A stretch of DNA of 64,000 nucleotides from JAJPJE01 sp963724985 (GTDB lineage Bacteria; Acidobacteriota; Terriglobia; Terriglobales; Acidobacteriaceae): positions 372,001-436,000 of the forward strand of contig CAVRWV010000019.1 of NCBI GenBank assembly GCA_963724985.1, written 5' to 3'. The position numbers and the translations under genes were made by a program. Of the stretch, positions 53,567 through 61,313 are shown piece after piece; within the stretch, counting starts at the first letter, position 1; each line of letters begins with the position of its first letter. Under the pieces are notes generated by a model. It did not search any database, was not told the DNA's origin, and saw only the letters and a program-made list of their open reading frames with translations.

Positions 53567-54040
53567 GTGAAACAACATTCAGACGAATTGTGGATGGAAG
53601 AAGCGTTGCGCGAGGCACAGCGTGCACAGGCACTGGGAGAGGTGCCGATTGGCGCAGTCGTGGTATGCGACGGTCGCGTCATTGGAAGAGGTTGCAATCG
53701 TCCGATTACGGAGAACGATCCGACGGCCCATGCGGAAATCCTCGCGTTACGAGAAGCCGGACGTGCGCTCAGCAATTATCGGCTCGAAAGTTGCGATCTG
53801 TTCGTGACTCTCGAGCCTTGTGCGATGTGTGCCGGAGCCATCACACACGCGCGCATACGGCGATTGATCTACGGCGCAGAAGACCCGAAAGCGGGCGGCG
53901 TGACGTCGGTAATCGGAGTGCTGAATCATCAGGGACTTAATCATCAGGTGGAAGTTACCCCGGGCGTACTGGCCGGGCGGTCCCGCGAGATGCTGCAGGC
54001 TTTCTTCCGCGAGAAGCGCGGAGACGCAACACGAAGGTAG
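53567..54040 (+). CDS. tadA: tRNA-specific adenosine deaminase TadA
   Basis: 157 residues. The zinc site is HAE in PTAHAEILAL and PCAMCAGA; the Glu is the proton shuttle. It deaminates A34 of tRNA-Arg(ACG) to inosine, and that tRNA gene is at 15182 here. Start is GTG 53567; the conserved WMEEALREAQRAQ follows within 15 residues. Confidence 0.95.
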   Translation: MKQHSDELWMEEALREAQRAQALGEVPIGAVVVCDGRVIGRGCNRPITENDPTAHAEILALREAGRALSNYRLESCDLFVTLEPCAMCAGAITHARIRRLIYGAEDPKAGGVTSVIGVLNHQGLNHQVEVTPGVLAGRSREMLQAFFREKRGDATRR

Positions 54041-54204
54041 CACTGGCGAAGCATACGGCGCTGCGTGGCTACCAGCGATGAGCTACCCAACTCGCCACTG
54101 CCACCGGGCGCTTACCGCCATCTGCTTCTGCTATCATTGATTACGGATCGGCGGCTACGCCGGTCTTATCGTTTCAACTCTTTTGTTTTGGTAAACCACG
54201 GCGC

Positions 54205-54294
54205 GGAGAGGTGCGTGAGTGGTTGAAACGAGCCGCCTCGAAAGCGGCCATACCTTAACGGGTATCGGGGGTTCAAATCCCTCCCTCTCCGCCA
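54205..54294 (+). tRNA. tRNA-Ser (anticodon CGA)
   Basis: The acceptor stem GGAGAGG pairs with CCTCTCC; the anticodon loop holds CTCGAAA with CGA; a long variable arm (class II) and TTCAAAT follow, with CCA encoded. Confidence 0.95.
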
Positions 54295-54345
54295 GAAATT
54301 TCGTGTTTTTAACAGGCTCGAACCCACGAATCCTTCTTTTTTCCA

Positions 54346-55938
54346 GTGATACAATCATCCCCCGGGGATGGCGCGGTGGGAGTATTTTCCTCAGTAGCAT
54401 TCCATCCCGACCTCTTCTCAAGCGCCCCAAGCAGGCGCTCGCCAGTGGTGCGTTACGTCGTAGCTGCACTGCTGGTAGTCGCAACGCTTCCCATCGTGAT
54501 CTGGCTCCGGCCCTTCAGTTACATCACGCCACATGTGGATTTCTATCCTGCAATTCTGATTGCGCTCTGGTTTGGTGAGTTGGGTCCCGCCCTCTTAGCG
54601 ACAGTGTTGTCTGCGGTGGCCGTCAACTACTTCCAGTTTGTCCCTTACCACCGTCTCTCTCTCGATCCGGCGAGCATCCTTCGCAGCATCTTCTTCTGCC
54701 TGACCGTCGGCACAATGTGCTGGTTCATTGATAAGAATCGAGCCCGCGCTGAGGTCGCGGAAGAAGCGCTGGCCGAGAGCAAAGAGGATCTACTCGCCAG
54801 CGAAGATCGCCTCGCCAAGATCATCAGCTCTGCAATGGACGCGATCATTACGCTCGACCAGAATCAGCGAATCGTGGTCTTCAATGCCGCCGCGGAAAAA
54901 GTCTTTTGCTGCTCGAAGTGGGACGCTCTCGGCCAGCCGATCGATCGGTTTATCCCCGAACGTTACCGCGAAGTCCATCGTGGGCATGTTCGTGATTTTG
55001 AGAGCACGGGCACGTCATCCCGCTCCATGCAATCGCCGGGAACGCTGTATGGTTTGCGGGCGAATGGTGAGGAATTTCCGCTCGAGGCAACGATTTCCCA
55101 GGTCACAGCGAAAGACTCGAAGCTATATACGGTTATTCTGCGCGACATCACCTTACGCAAGAGAACCGAAGCTGCCTTGATTAAGAGCGAGAAGCTCGCC
55201 GTGCTCGGCAGACTTGCTTCAATGATTGCGCATGAGATCAACAGTCCTTTGCAAGCAATCTCTGACCTTCTTTACCTCGCGCAAGGTTGCGCAATGGACA
55301 GCTCGCCCGCCCAGTACTTGCAACTTGCGAACTCCGAACTGAAGCGCGCTGCGCAGATTGCCGACGCGACGCTAGGCTTTTCGCGCGGTAGCGGCAAAAT
55401 AACGAAGTTCAGGCCAAGCGAGGCGCTGGAGAGCATACTCACCTTGCTTGACCGCAAGCTGCAGGCGAAGGAAGTGGTGTGTGAGAGAGATTACCTGACC
55501 GATGCAGAGATTTGTGGCGTTGAGAGCGAAATCCGCCAGGTTCTGTGGAATCTTCTGAATAACAGCCTGGATGCGGTATCGCCCGGCGGCCGAATCAAGC
55601 TTCGCATATCCTCAAGTTTGCCCGCCGTTAATGAGCCCGGCGTGCGAATCGTCGCGGCAGACAATGGCCACGGAATTTCGCCCGCTACTCTTCCCTCGCT
55701 CTTCGAACCTTTCTTCACTACAAAGGAGAGCGGCAATGGACTTGGATTGTGGGTAGTAAGTGAAATCGTCAAGAAACATCATGGTACGATCCATGTACGT
55801 TCTCGTACCGAGCCAAGACATCCAACCGGAACTGCATTTTGTATTTTTCTGCCTGCCAATGCAATGGAAAGGGCGGATTCGCAAGCAATACCGTCAACGC
55901 GGGACCAGGGCATGGCCGCGGGACAGCAGGCCGCATAA
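54346..55938 (+). CDS. membrane sensor histidine kinase (DUF4118-PAS-HisKA-HATPase)
   Basis: 530 residues. Four helices (about 36-125) with the DUF4118/KdpD-like pattern YITPHVDFYPAILIALWFGE, then a PAS domain (about 150-270, AIITLDQNQRIVVFNAAAEKVF), HisKA with the phosphorylated His in SMIAHEINSPLQAIS, and the ATPase with N box (LWNLLNNSLDAV), G1 (AADNGHGIS) and G2 (GNGLGLWVV). No response regulator gene is next to it, so the partner is elsewhere. Start is GTG 54346 or GTG 54376; neither has a strong ribosome site. Confidence 0.9.
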   Translation: MIQSSPGDGAVGVFSSVAFHPDLFSSAPSRRSPVVRYVVAALLVVATLPIVIWLRPFSYITPHVDFYPAILIALWFGELGPALLATVLSAVAVNYFQFVPYHRLSLDPASILRSIFFCLTVGTMCWFIDKNRARAEVAEEALAESKEDLLASEDRLAKIISSAMDAIITLDQNQRIVVFNAAAEKVFCCSKWDALGQPIDRFIPERYREVHRGHVRDFESTGTSSRSMQSPGTLYGLRANGEEFPLEATISQVTAKDSKLYTVILRDITLRKRTEAALIKSEKLAVLGRLASMIAHEINSPLQAISDLLYLAQGCAMDSSPAQYLQLANSELKRAAQIADATLGFSRGSGKITKFRPSEALESILTLLDRKLQAKEVVCERDYLTDAEICGVESEIRQVLWNLLNNSLDAVSPGGRIKLRISSSLPAVNEPGVRIVAADNGHGISPATLPSLFEPFFTTKESGNGLGLWVVSEIVKKHHGTIHVRSRTEPRHPTGTAFCIFLPANAMERADSQAIPSTRDQGMAAGQQAA

Positions 55939-55949
55939 GCGGGACTCTA

Positions 55950-56219
55950 CTATCCGCCGAACCGCTCCGCTGCCCGAGCCTTAGCCTTCGCAGCCTCCTC
56001 TTCCCTGTTCTTGGGAGGAGCGGTCGTCTCCAACGAATGCAGCAGTTGGCGTGAGACGCCGGCGATCTCTTCTACTGCCGCGTCAAACGCCGCTTCGTTA
56101 GCTTTCGAAGGCTTGGTGAAGCCGCTGATCTTTCTCACGAATTGGATCGAAGCTGCACGGACTTCCTCTTCCGTGACTGGAGGATCGAAATTGAAAAGTG
56201 TCCTGATGTTCCTGCACAT
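55950..56219 (-). CDS. DUF2277 family protein
   Basis: 89 residues: MCRNIRTLFNFDPPVTEEEV, AASIQFVRKISGFTKPS and the end PPKNREEEAAKAKARAAERFG are the DUF2277 pattern. The function of this family is not known; it is cytoplasmic and helical. It starts 8 bases past the restored stop of the TetR gene and is probably cotranscribed with it. Confidence 0.9.
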   Translation of the reverse strand: MCRNIRTLFNFDPPVTEEEVRAASIQFVRKISGFTKPSKANEAAFDAAVEEIAGVSRQLLHSLETTAPPKNREEEAAKAKARAAERFGG

Positions 56220-56227
56220 AATTCAAC

Positions 56228-56870
56228 CTAAGTCGCAACCGCACCTTTCGCGTCGTTGCCGCTTTTGTTTGCCGGCCACGCACGCAGTGCCATTTCGCCG
56301 GTCTCTCTCAATTGCGCGCGTGTTGCGCCGCCGGACGCCTGCACTGACATGCCCCACAGCACCGTAATGATGTAGCGTGCCAGGTCTGCCGGATCGGCGT
56401 CTAATGGTAAGTCACCTTCCGCAACCGCTCGTTCAAATCTGTCCCCGTAATGCCGCCTCGGCGCCCGCGCGCCGTCGACTCAACTCCTGCGTCACTGATT
56501 CTCCCATGGGCCCTGAGGCGAGCGCTCCTTGTACTAACAAGCATCCATCTGGGTGACGAGGGCTCATCACCATATCGATGGCGCCACGAAAAAGCTTCTC
56601 GACCACTGCTCGCGCTGTCGGTTCCTTCAAGGAATTCGGAAGATAGGATGCGGGGCGCTGAATGTAACGATCCAAAACTTTCTTGAACAACTCTTCCTTG
56701 TTACCAAAAGCAGCGTACAGACTGGGCACATTGATGCCCATTGCTTCTGTCAGGGCAGCAAGCGAGGTTCCCTCGTAGCCGTGTCGCCAGAAGAGCAGGA
56801 GTGCGGCATCCAGCGCCTGTTCCGTGTCAAATTCGCGTGGACGCCCTCTCGATTTGGGCTTTGCTTTCAT
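56228..56870 (-). pseudogene. TetR-family regulator, one frameshift near the C-terminus
   Basis: The helix-turn-helix is GYEGTSLAALTEAMGINVPSLYAAFGNKEEL, typical of TetR. The read frame ends early at QI (56433-56435), but removing one base of the CCCC run at 56443-56446 yields ALRDRFERAVAEGDLPLDA and a normal ligand-binding end (YIITVLWGMSVQASGGA, ALRAWP) to a stop at 56228. It would repress its own operon with DUF2277. Sequencing error is the simplest explanation. Confidence 0.85.
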
Positions 56871-57063
56871 TTTTTAACATTCACTACATTAATCCGCTTG
56901 ACTCCGATCCTCAAGCCTTTTATACGTATCGGTCGTACTGGATCGGCCGCGTGGGGCGGCTACTGCCAAAATCTGCTATCGAAGTTGCGGATGCAGGTGA
57001 CCGGACCGATTTCGGGCCGTCTTTGGTTAGAGATCGAATTGCAAACATACTGAGGAGCGAAGA

Positions 57064-58242
57064 ATGAGCAAAGTACGAGTACTGGTTGGTACCCGCAAGG
57101 GCGCATTCATTTTGACGTCGGATGGGAAACGCGAGAACTGGGAAGTGAGCGGTCCGCATTTCGCTGGTTGGGAGATGTATCACCTGAAAGGTTCGCCGGT
57201 CGATCCGAACCGTATTTATGCGTCGCAATCCAGCGGATGGTCCGGTCAGGTAATTCAGCGCTCCAGCGATGGTGGAAAAACATGGGAGACTCCAGGAGGC
57301 GGCCTTACCACCGGTCCAGGTGGATTTCCTCAAGGTGAAAGCAACAAGTTCGTTTATAACGCCTCCCCGGACAACGGCAAGCCTCTCACGACGCACCAGT
57401 GGTACGACGGCACCCAGCACCCGTGGGAGTTCAAGCGCGTGTGGCATCTCGAACCGTCACTAAGTGATCCCGAGACCGTGTACGCGGGCGTCGAAGATGC
57501 TGCTCTGTTCCGCTCAACTAACGGAGGCCAGACATGGGACGAGCTCTCTGGGCTGCGCGGCCACGGCACGGGTCCGAAATGGCAACCAGGTGCCGGTGGG
57601 ATGTGTCTCCATACAATCATTCTCGATCCAAGTAATCCCGGCCGAATTTACATCGCAATCTCGGCGGCAGGCGCATTCCGCACCGATGACGGTGGCAACA
57701 CCTGGAAACCGATTAATCGAGGTCTACGCTCGCAGTTCATACCCGATCCAGACGCCGAGGTCGGCCATTGCGTTCACCACGTCGCTATGAATCCCAAGCG
57801 CCCGAATGTGCTCTTCATGCAGAAGCACTGGGACGTGATGCGCAGTGATGACGCCGGTGATTCGTGGCGCGAGGTCAGCGGAAATCTGCCGACAGACTTT
57901 GGTTTCGTCGTGGACATACATGCGCACGAACCGGAGACCGTGTATGTGGTTCCCATCAAGAGCGATTCGGAACACTACGTGCACGAAGGGAAATTGCGCG
58001 TGTTCCGCAGTCGTACTGGCGGCAACGAATGGGAGCCTCTGACCAAAGGCCTGCCACAAAGCAATTGTTATGTGAACGTGCTGCGCGATGCGATGGCCGT
58101 TGATTCGCTCGACAAATGCGGCGTGTATTTTGGCACGACTGGTGGCCAGGTGTATGCGTCCGCCGATGCGGGAGATAGCTGGAATCCGATTGTGCGCGAT
58201 CTGCCTGCTGTGCTTTCGGTTGAGGTACAGACGCTGCCATGA
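57064..58242 (+). CDS. BNR-repeat (Asp-box) beta-propeller protein
   Basis: 392 residues with no signal peptide. Five Asp-box motifs mark the blades: SSDGGKTW, STNGGQTW, TDDGGNTW, SDDAGDSW, SADAGDSW. Opening strand VRVLVGTRKGAFILTSDGKRENW is typical of intracellular exo-sialidase-like or VPS10-like propellers; the catalytic Arg triad of sialidases is not evident. GGAG precedes ATG. It overlaps the MoaD/ThiS-like gene by four bases, so both are translated together. Confidence 0.85.
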   Translation: MSKVRVLVGTRKGAFILTSDGKRENWEVSGPHFAGWEMYHLKGSPVDPNRIYASQSSGWSGQVIQRSSDGGKTWETPGGGLTTGPGGFPQGESNKFVYNASPDNGKPLTTHQWYDGTQHPWEFKRVWHLEPSLSDPETVYAGVEDAALFRSTNGGQTWDELSGLRGHGTGPKWQPGAGGMCLHTIILDPSNPGRIYIAISAAGAFRTDDGGNTWKPINRGLRSQFIPDPDAEVGHCVHHVAMNPKRPNVLFMQKHWDVMRSDDAGDSWREVSGNLPTDFGFVVDIHAHEPETVYVVPIKSDSEHYVHEGKLRVFRSRTGGNEWEPLTKGLPQSNCYVNVLRDAMAVDSLDKCGVYFGTTGGQVYASADAGDSWNPIVRDLPAVLSVEVQTLP

Positions 58243-58535
58243 TTCGTGTGCAACTGCCACAGCATTTGCGAGCTCTCGCGAAACTGCAAGGTGAAGTGCA
58301 ACTTGAAGTCGAAGGACCGGTTACACAACGATCGGTCCTCGACGCGCTTGAGGCCCGCTATCCGATGCTGAAAGGAACCATCCGCGATCACGTGACCCAG
58401 CAGAGGCGCGCCTTCATGCGTTTCTTCGCGTGCCAAGAAGATCTTTCGCTCGAATCTCCAGACTCTCCGCTGCCCGAGGCGGTGGTCGATGGGAAGGAGC
58501 CGTTTCTTGTAATCGGGGCAATTGCGGGCGGATAG
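58239..58535 (+). CDS. MoaD/ThiS-like ubiquitin-fold protein ending in Gly-Gly
   Basis: 98 residues with the beta-grasp pattern: IRVQLPQHLRALAKLQGEVQL, RSVLDALEARYPMLKGTIRD and the sulfur-carrier end LVIGAIAGG. The free C-terminal GG is what an E1-like adenylating enzyme would activate for sulfur transfer or protein conjugation. No moeB/thiF, moaE or thiG is beside it. Coupling (ATGA) to the BNR protein is unusual. Confidence 0.82.
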   Translation: MIRVQLPQHLRALAKLQGEVQLEVEGPVTQRSVLDALEARYPMLKGTIRDHVTQQRRAFMRFFACQEDLSLESPDSPLPEAVVDGKEPFLVIGAIAGG

Positions 58536-58564
58536 GTTTCACTGAGGCGACTTCAAGTCACACG

Positions 58565-58732
58565 ATGTTACGAGGGGTTGCATGGTGCAAACTGTGGCTT
58601 GGACGAATTCTCAGCGGCCTGGTGATGCTGTTCCTTCTATCCCTCAAACATCTGTTTTGGGCGGTCTGGCTTGGTCTTTATCTCCGCGATTACCGTCTGC
58701 GAGCACTGGTTCCTTTTCGCAGTAGAGCTTAA
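58565..58732 (+). pseudogene. internally deleted DoxX-family remnant (55 codons)
   Basis: The start LGRILSGLVMLFLL resembles the first helix of DoxX-like proteins, and the end VWLGLYLRDYRLRALVPFRS resembles their C-terminus, but the two middle helices are missing. A complete DoxX would be about 120 residues, so some 65 codons were removed in frame. It may be a dead remnant or a shortened membrane peptide. No strong ribosome site. Confidence 0.55.
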
Positions 58733-58850
58733 TTACAAAAGTACTCGCAGCTAACCTGTCGATTTTGTTGCGCCCGTCCGTCGTCACAACATGGAGAGGT
58801 CCGGCGAGGCACTCGCTGAGATCTCCACACACACTTCATAAGGAGAAGAT

Positions 58851-59255
58851 ATGCAAGTTCAACCGTATTTGAGTTTCGAAGGTCGTTGCGAGGAGGCGAT
58901 CAACTTTTACAAATCCGCAGTGGGAGCAAAGGTCGCGATGATGATGCGCTTCAAAGAAGCTCCCGATCAATCCATGATGACGCCCGGCACCGGCGACAAG
59001 ATTCTGCACGCCTCTCTGCAAATCGGCGACTCAACGGTGATGGCATCTGACGGACAATGCATGGGGAAGGCGATCTTCCAGGGTATTACGCTGTCGCTGA
59101 CGGCCTCGAATGATGCTGAAGCAAAGCGGCTATTCGATGCACTCTCAGACGGCGGACGGATCCAGATGCCGCTCGTAAAAACCTTCTTTGCCACTTCCTT
59201 TGGAATCGTGGCAGACAAGTTTGGAGTTGCCTGGATGCTTTACGTACCTGCATAA
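58851..59255 (+). CDS. PhnB-like VOC-family protein
   Basis: 134 residues: PYLSFEGRCEEAINFYKSAVGA at the start, HASLQIGDSTVMASDG in the middle, and FGIVADKFGVAWMLYV at the end are the PhnB/DUF1857-like VOC signatures. AAGGAG lies 6 bases before the ATG. Function unknown. Confidence 0.88.
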   Translation: MQVQPYLSFEGRCEEAINFYKSAVGAKVAMMMRFKEAPDQSMMTPGTGDKILHASLQIGDSTVMASDGQCMGKAIFQGITLSLTASNDAEAKRLFDALSDGGRIQMPLVKTFFATSFGIVADKFGVAWMLYVPA

Positions 59256-59304
59256 GGCGCTGCGGTTTACCAGTGGTGATAAGAACGCGCTAGCTGCTTA
59301 CCTC

Positions 59305-59329
59305 CGCGCCTCAATCGAATTGAGGCGCG
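59305..59329. terminator. hairpin between convergent genes
   Basis: A perfect 11-bp stem (CGCGCCTCAAT/ATTGAGGCGCG) around CGA, between the stops of the VOC gene (59255) and the GH9 gene (59383). Symmetric and without a T-run, so it may end transcription from both sides. Confidence 0.55.
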
Positions 59330-59382
59330 AGGCGCAGACTGCGGGAACAATGCCGCTGATCGGATCCACCGTGCCGCTGTGG

Positions 59383-61206
59383 CTACTCACCAATGGATAC
59401 GGCCAGCAGATACCACGCGTCATGCGGAATCCACTGCTCGCCCCAGCGCCAGTCGTTGTCGCCGCCAGTCTGTTTGAAAGTGAGGTTGTAGTCGATATCG
59501 CTCTCATCTTTGAATCCGCTGGTGATGCCGTTCGAAATGCCACCAGGCGCGTTCGTGAATTCATACGACGCAAAAAACATGTAGCGCGGATTGTTGCGTC
59601 CCACACCGTTCAGCATGCTGCTGTCGAAGGGATTCAGCCCGAGAATCCAGTTCAGCTGATTCGTAGCGTAGGTCTCGAGCTCACGCTGGAACGCAGGATC
59701 CTCTTTGTAGTGAAAAGCCGCGAGGCGAGCGGCCGTCGCCAGCGAGGCGAGACGCGCGTTCTCGCCCTGCCACCACGGAGCCGCGTCCGAGTTGTGCGGG
59801 AAAAAGAATTGCGTGCGACGCGCACCCGTTTTGTCCTGCACGAATTGGCGTGCATAACCAAACGGATTGTTTACTTCAGCGGTCGTTGCCAATTCAAAAG
59901 CTAGTGACTTCCTTACGGTGTCGAATACCTGTTTCTGCATGGTGGGATCGGCGATCTCCGAATACCAAAGCAGGCTAACTACGGGAAAGCCCGCGTCGGA
60001 TGCATGAAAAAATGGTCGCGTGCCGCCATCAGCGCTCCAATAGTTCTGATAGCCGCCATTGCTGATCAGGCGGGACATCAGGCTTTGCGCGCGGCGATCC
60101 GCGGCCTGCTTGTATGCTTCGTTGCGCGTGGCTTTGTAGAGTTCGGTAGCAGCAGTCAGGGCACAGTAGTCGTCAACAATGTTCTCTTTGCCATCGTTGA
60201 TGTATTGCAGGTTGTTCTTTTCGAGGAAGGCAAAACCGTCTTCCGCAGCTTTCAGGTAATCGGCGCTGGTGAATTCTCCGTAAATCGGATAGGCGCTTGC
60301 CTTCGCCAGTGCCGCGATCGCAATGCCGCCACCGGATCGGAAGCTAGTCTCGTAGTCACGCTCTGTATCAGCACGCTCGACGATCTGATTATCCCCAGTG
60401 GTTGATTGCGTCAGACCAAACGACTTCATCTCTCCCGCAACTTGACGATCTTCCGGATTGTTGGTCCCGTGCGCGGAGATCGAACGATAGAACGAACCGT
60501 TCGGATTCTTCAGCCGAACCAGGTAGTCGGCACCCCAGAAGCCCTCATCCAGCAATCGGCGCTCGTATTGCAGGAAGTTTTGATCGTGACGGGCATGCAG
60601 CTCGTCATAGCTCTTGAACAGGTTGAGCACTCCAAGCGGAATCTGCTGCGGATTGAAGTATGTAGAGAAAGAAAGATGCGAGAGATGTTTTCCATTGTCC
60701 CCCGTTGCATCGGCCCAGCCACCATGCGCGTCGATGGTTCCCTGTCTCTTCCCGTCCTGAAAAGCAACATGTGTATCCGCCTTCGCCATCTGTCCGGAGT
60801 TCCGCTCTTCCTTGAAGAAATAGATGACGTCGGAAAGTGTGTCTTCTTCCAGAAGTTGCTTCTGGATGGTGAAAGGATACGAACGAACGCTGCCCTGGTT
60901 GCTCGCACACTCAAGGTAGAACTGGCCTTCAGCGGTGACAGAATCAAAATCGATCGTCCAGAAATACCAATCGCGCCACTTCTTCACCTGACCGGTGGCC
61001 TTTGCCGTAGTCGCGAAAACTTCCTTGCCATCAGACTGTTTTTTCAGCGCGCACTTGGAGACGGTATCGCCCGAATGTCCGAGGATGACCGCATGTTTGG
61101 AGCCGGTCGTTTCGTACCCAAGATGGTTAGTCAGGATCTGAGGCGTGGCGGAAAAAGCGTTACCGGCAAAGAGTGCAGAAGTAAGTATGAGAACTGGCAG
61201 GCGCAT
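59383..61206 (-). CDS. glycoside hydrolase family 9 endoglucanase
   Basis: 607 residues with a signal peptide (MRLPVLILTSALFAGNAFSA). An N-terminal Ig-like CelD_N domain (about 20-115) is followed by the GH9 barrel. HGGWADATGDNGKHLSHLSF carries the catalytic Asp pair of family 9; AEDGFAFLEKNN and NPFGYARQFVQDKTGARR are further family parts. It cuts beta-1,4-glucan outside the cell. ATG 61206 is chosen because the signal peptide begins there. No dockerin or CBM is present. Confidence 0.88.
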   Translation of the reverse strand: MRLPVLILTSALFAGNAFSATPQILTNHLGYETTGSKHAVILGHSGDTVSKCALKKQSDGKEVFATTAKATGQVKKWRDWYFWTIDFDSVTAEGQFYLECASNQGSVRSYPFTIQKQLLEEDTLSDVIYFFKEERNSGQMAKADTHVAFQDGKRQGTIDAHGGWADATGDNGKHLSHLSFSTYFNPQQIPLGVLNLFKSYDELHARHDQNFLQYERRLLDEGFWGADYLVRLKNPNGSFYRSISAHGTNNPEDRQVAGEMKSFGLTQSTTGDNQIVERADTERDYETSFRSGGGIAIAALAKASAYPIYGEFTSADYLKAAEDGFAFLEKNNLQYINDGKENIVDDYCALTAATELYKATRNEAYKQAADRRAQSLMSRLISNGGYQNYWSADGGTRPFFHASDAGFPVVSLLWYSEIADPTMQKQVFDTVRKSLAFELATTAEVNNPFGYARQFVQDKTGARRTQFFFPHNSDAAPWWQGENARLASLATAARLAAFHYKEDPAFQRELETYATNQLNWILGLNPFDSSMLNGVGRNNPRYMFFASYEFTNAPGGISNGITSGFKDESDIDYNLTFKQTGGDNDWRWGEQWIPHDAWYLLAVSIGE

Positions 61207-61313
61207 GATTCCCTCAACAAGTCGAATCGATGACACAGCAACGCCAGCAGTCTGCGAAAAGACATGGGTAGAAGTCAAGTTTGAAACGTTTAAATCGAGG
61301 TTTCGACTGATGA

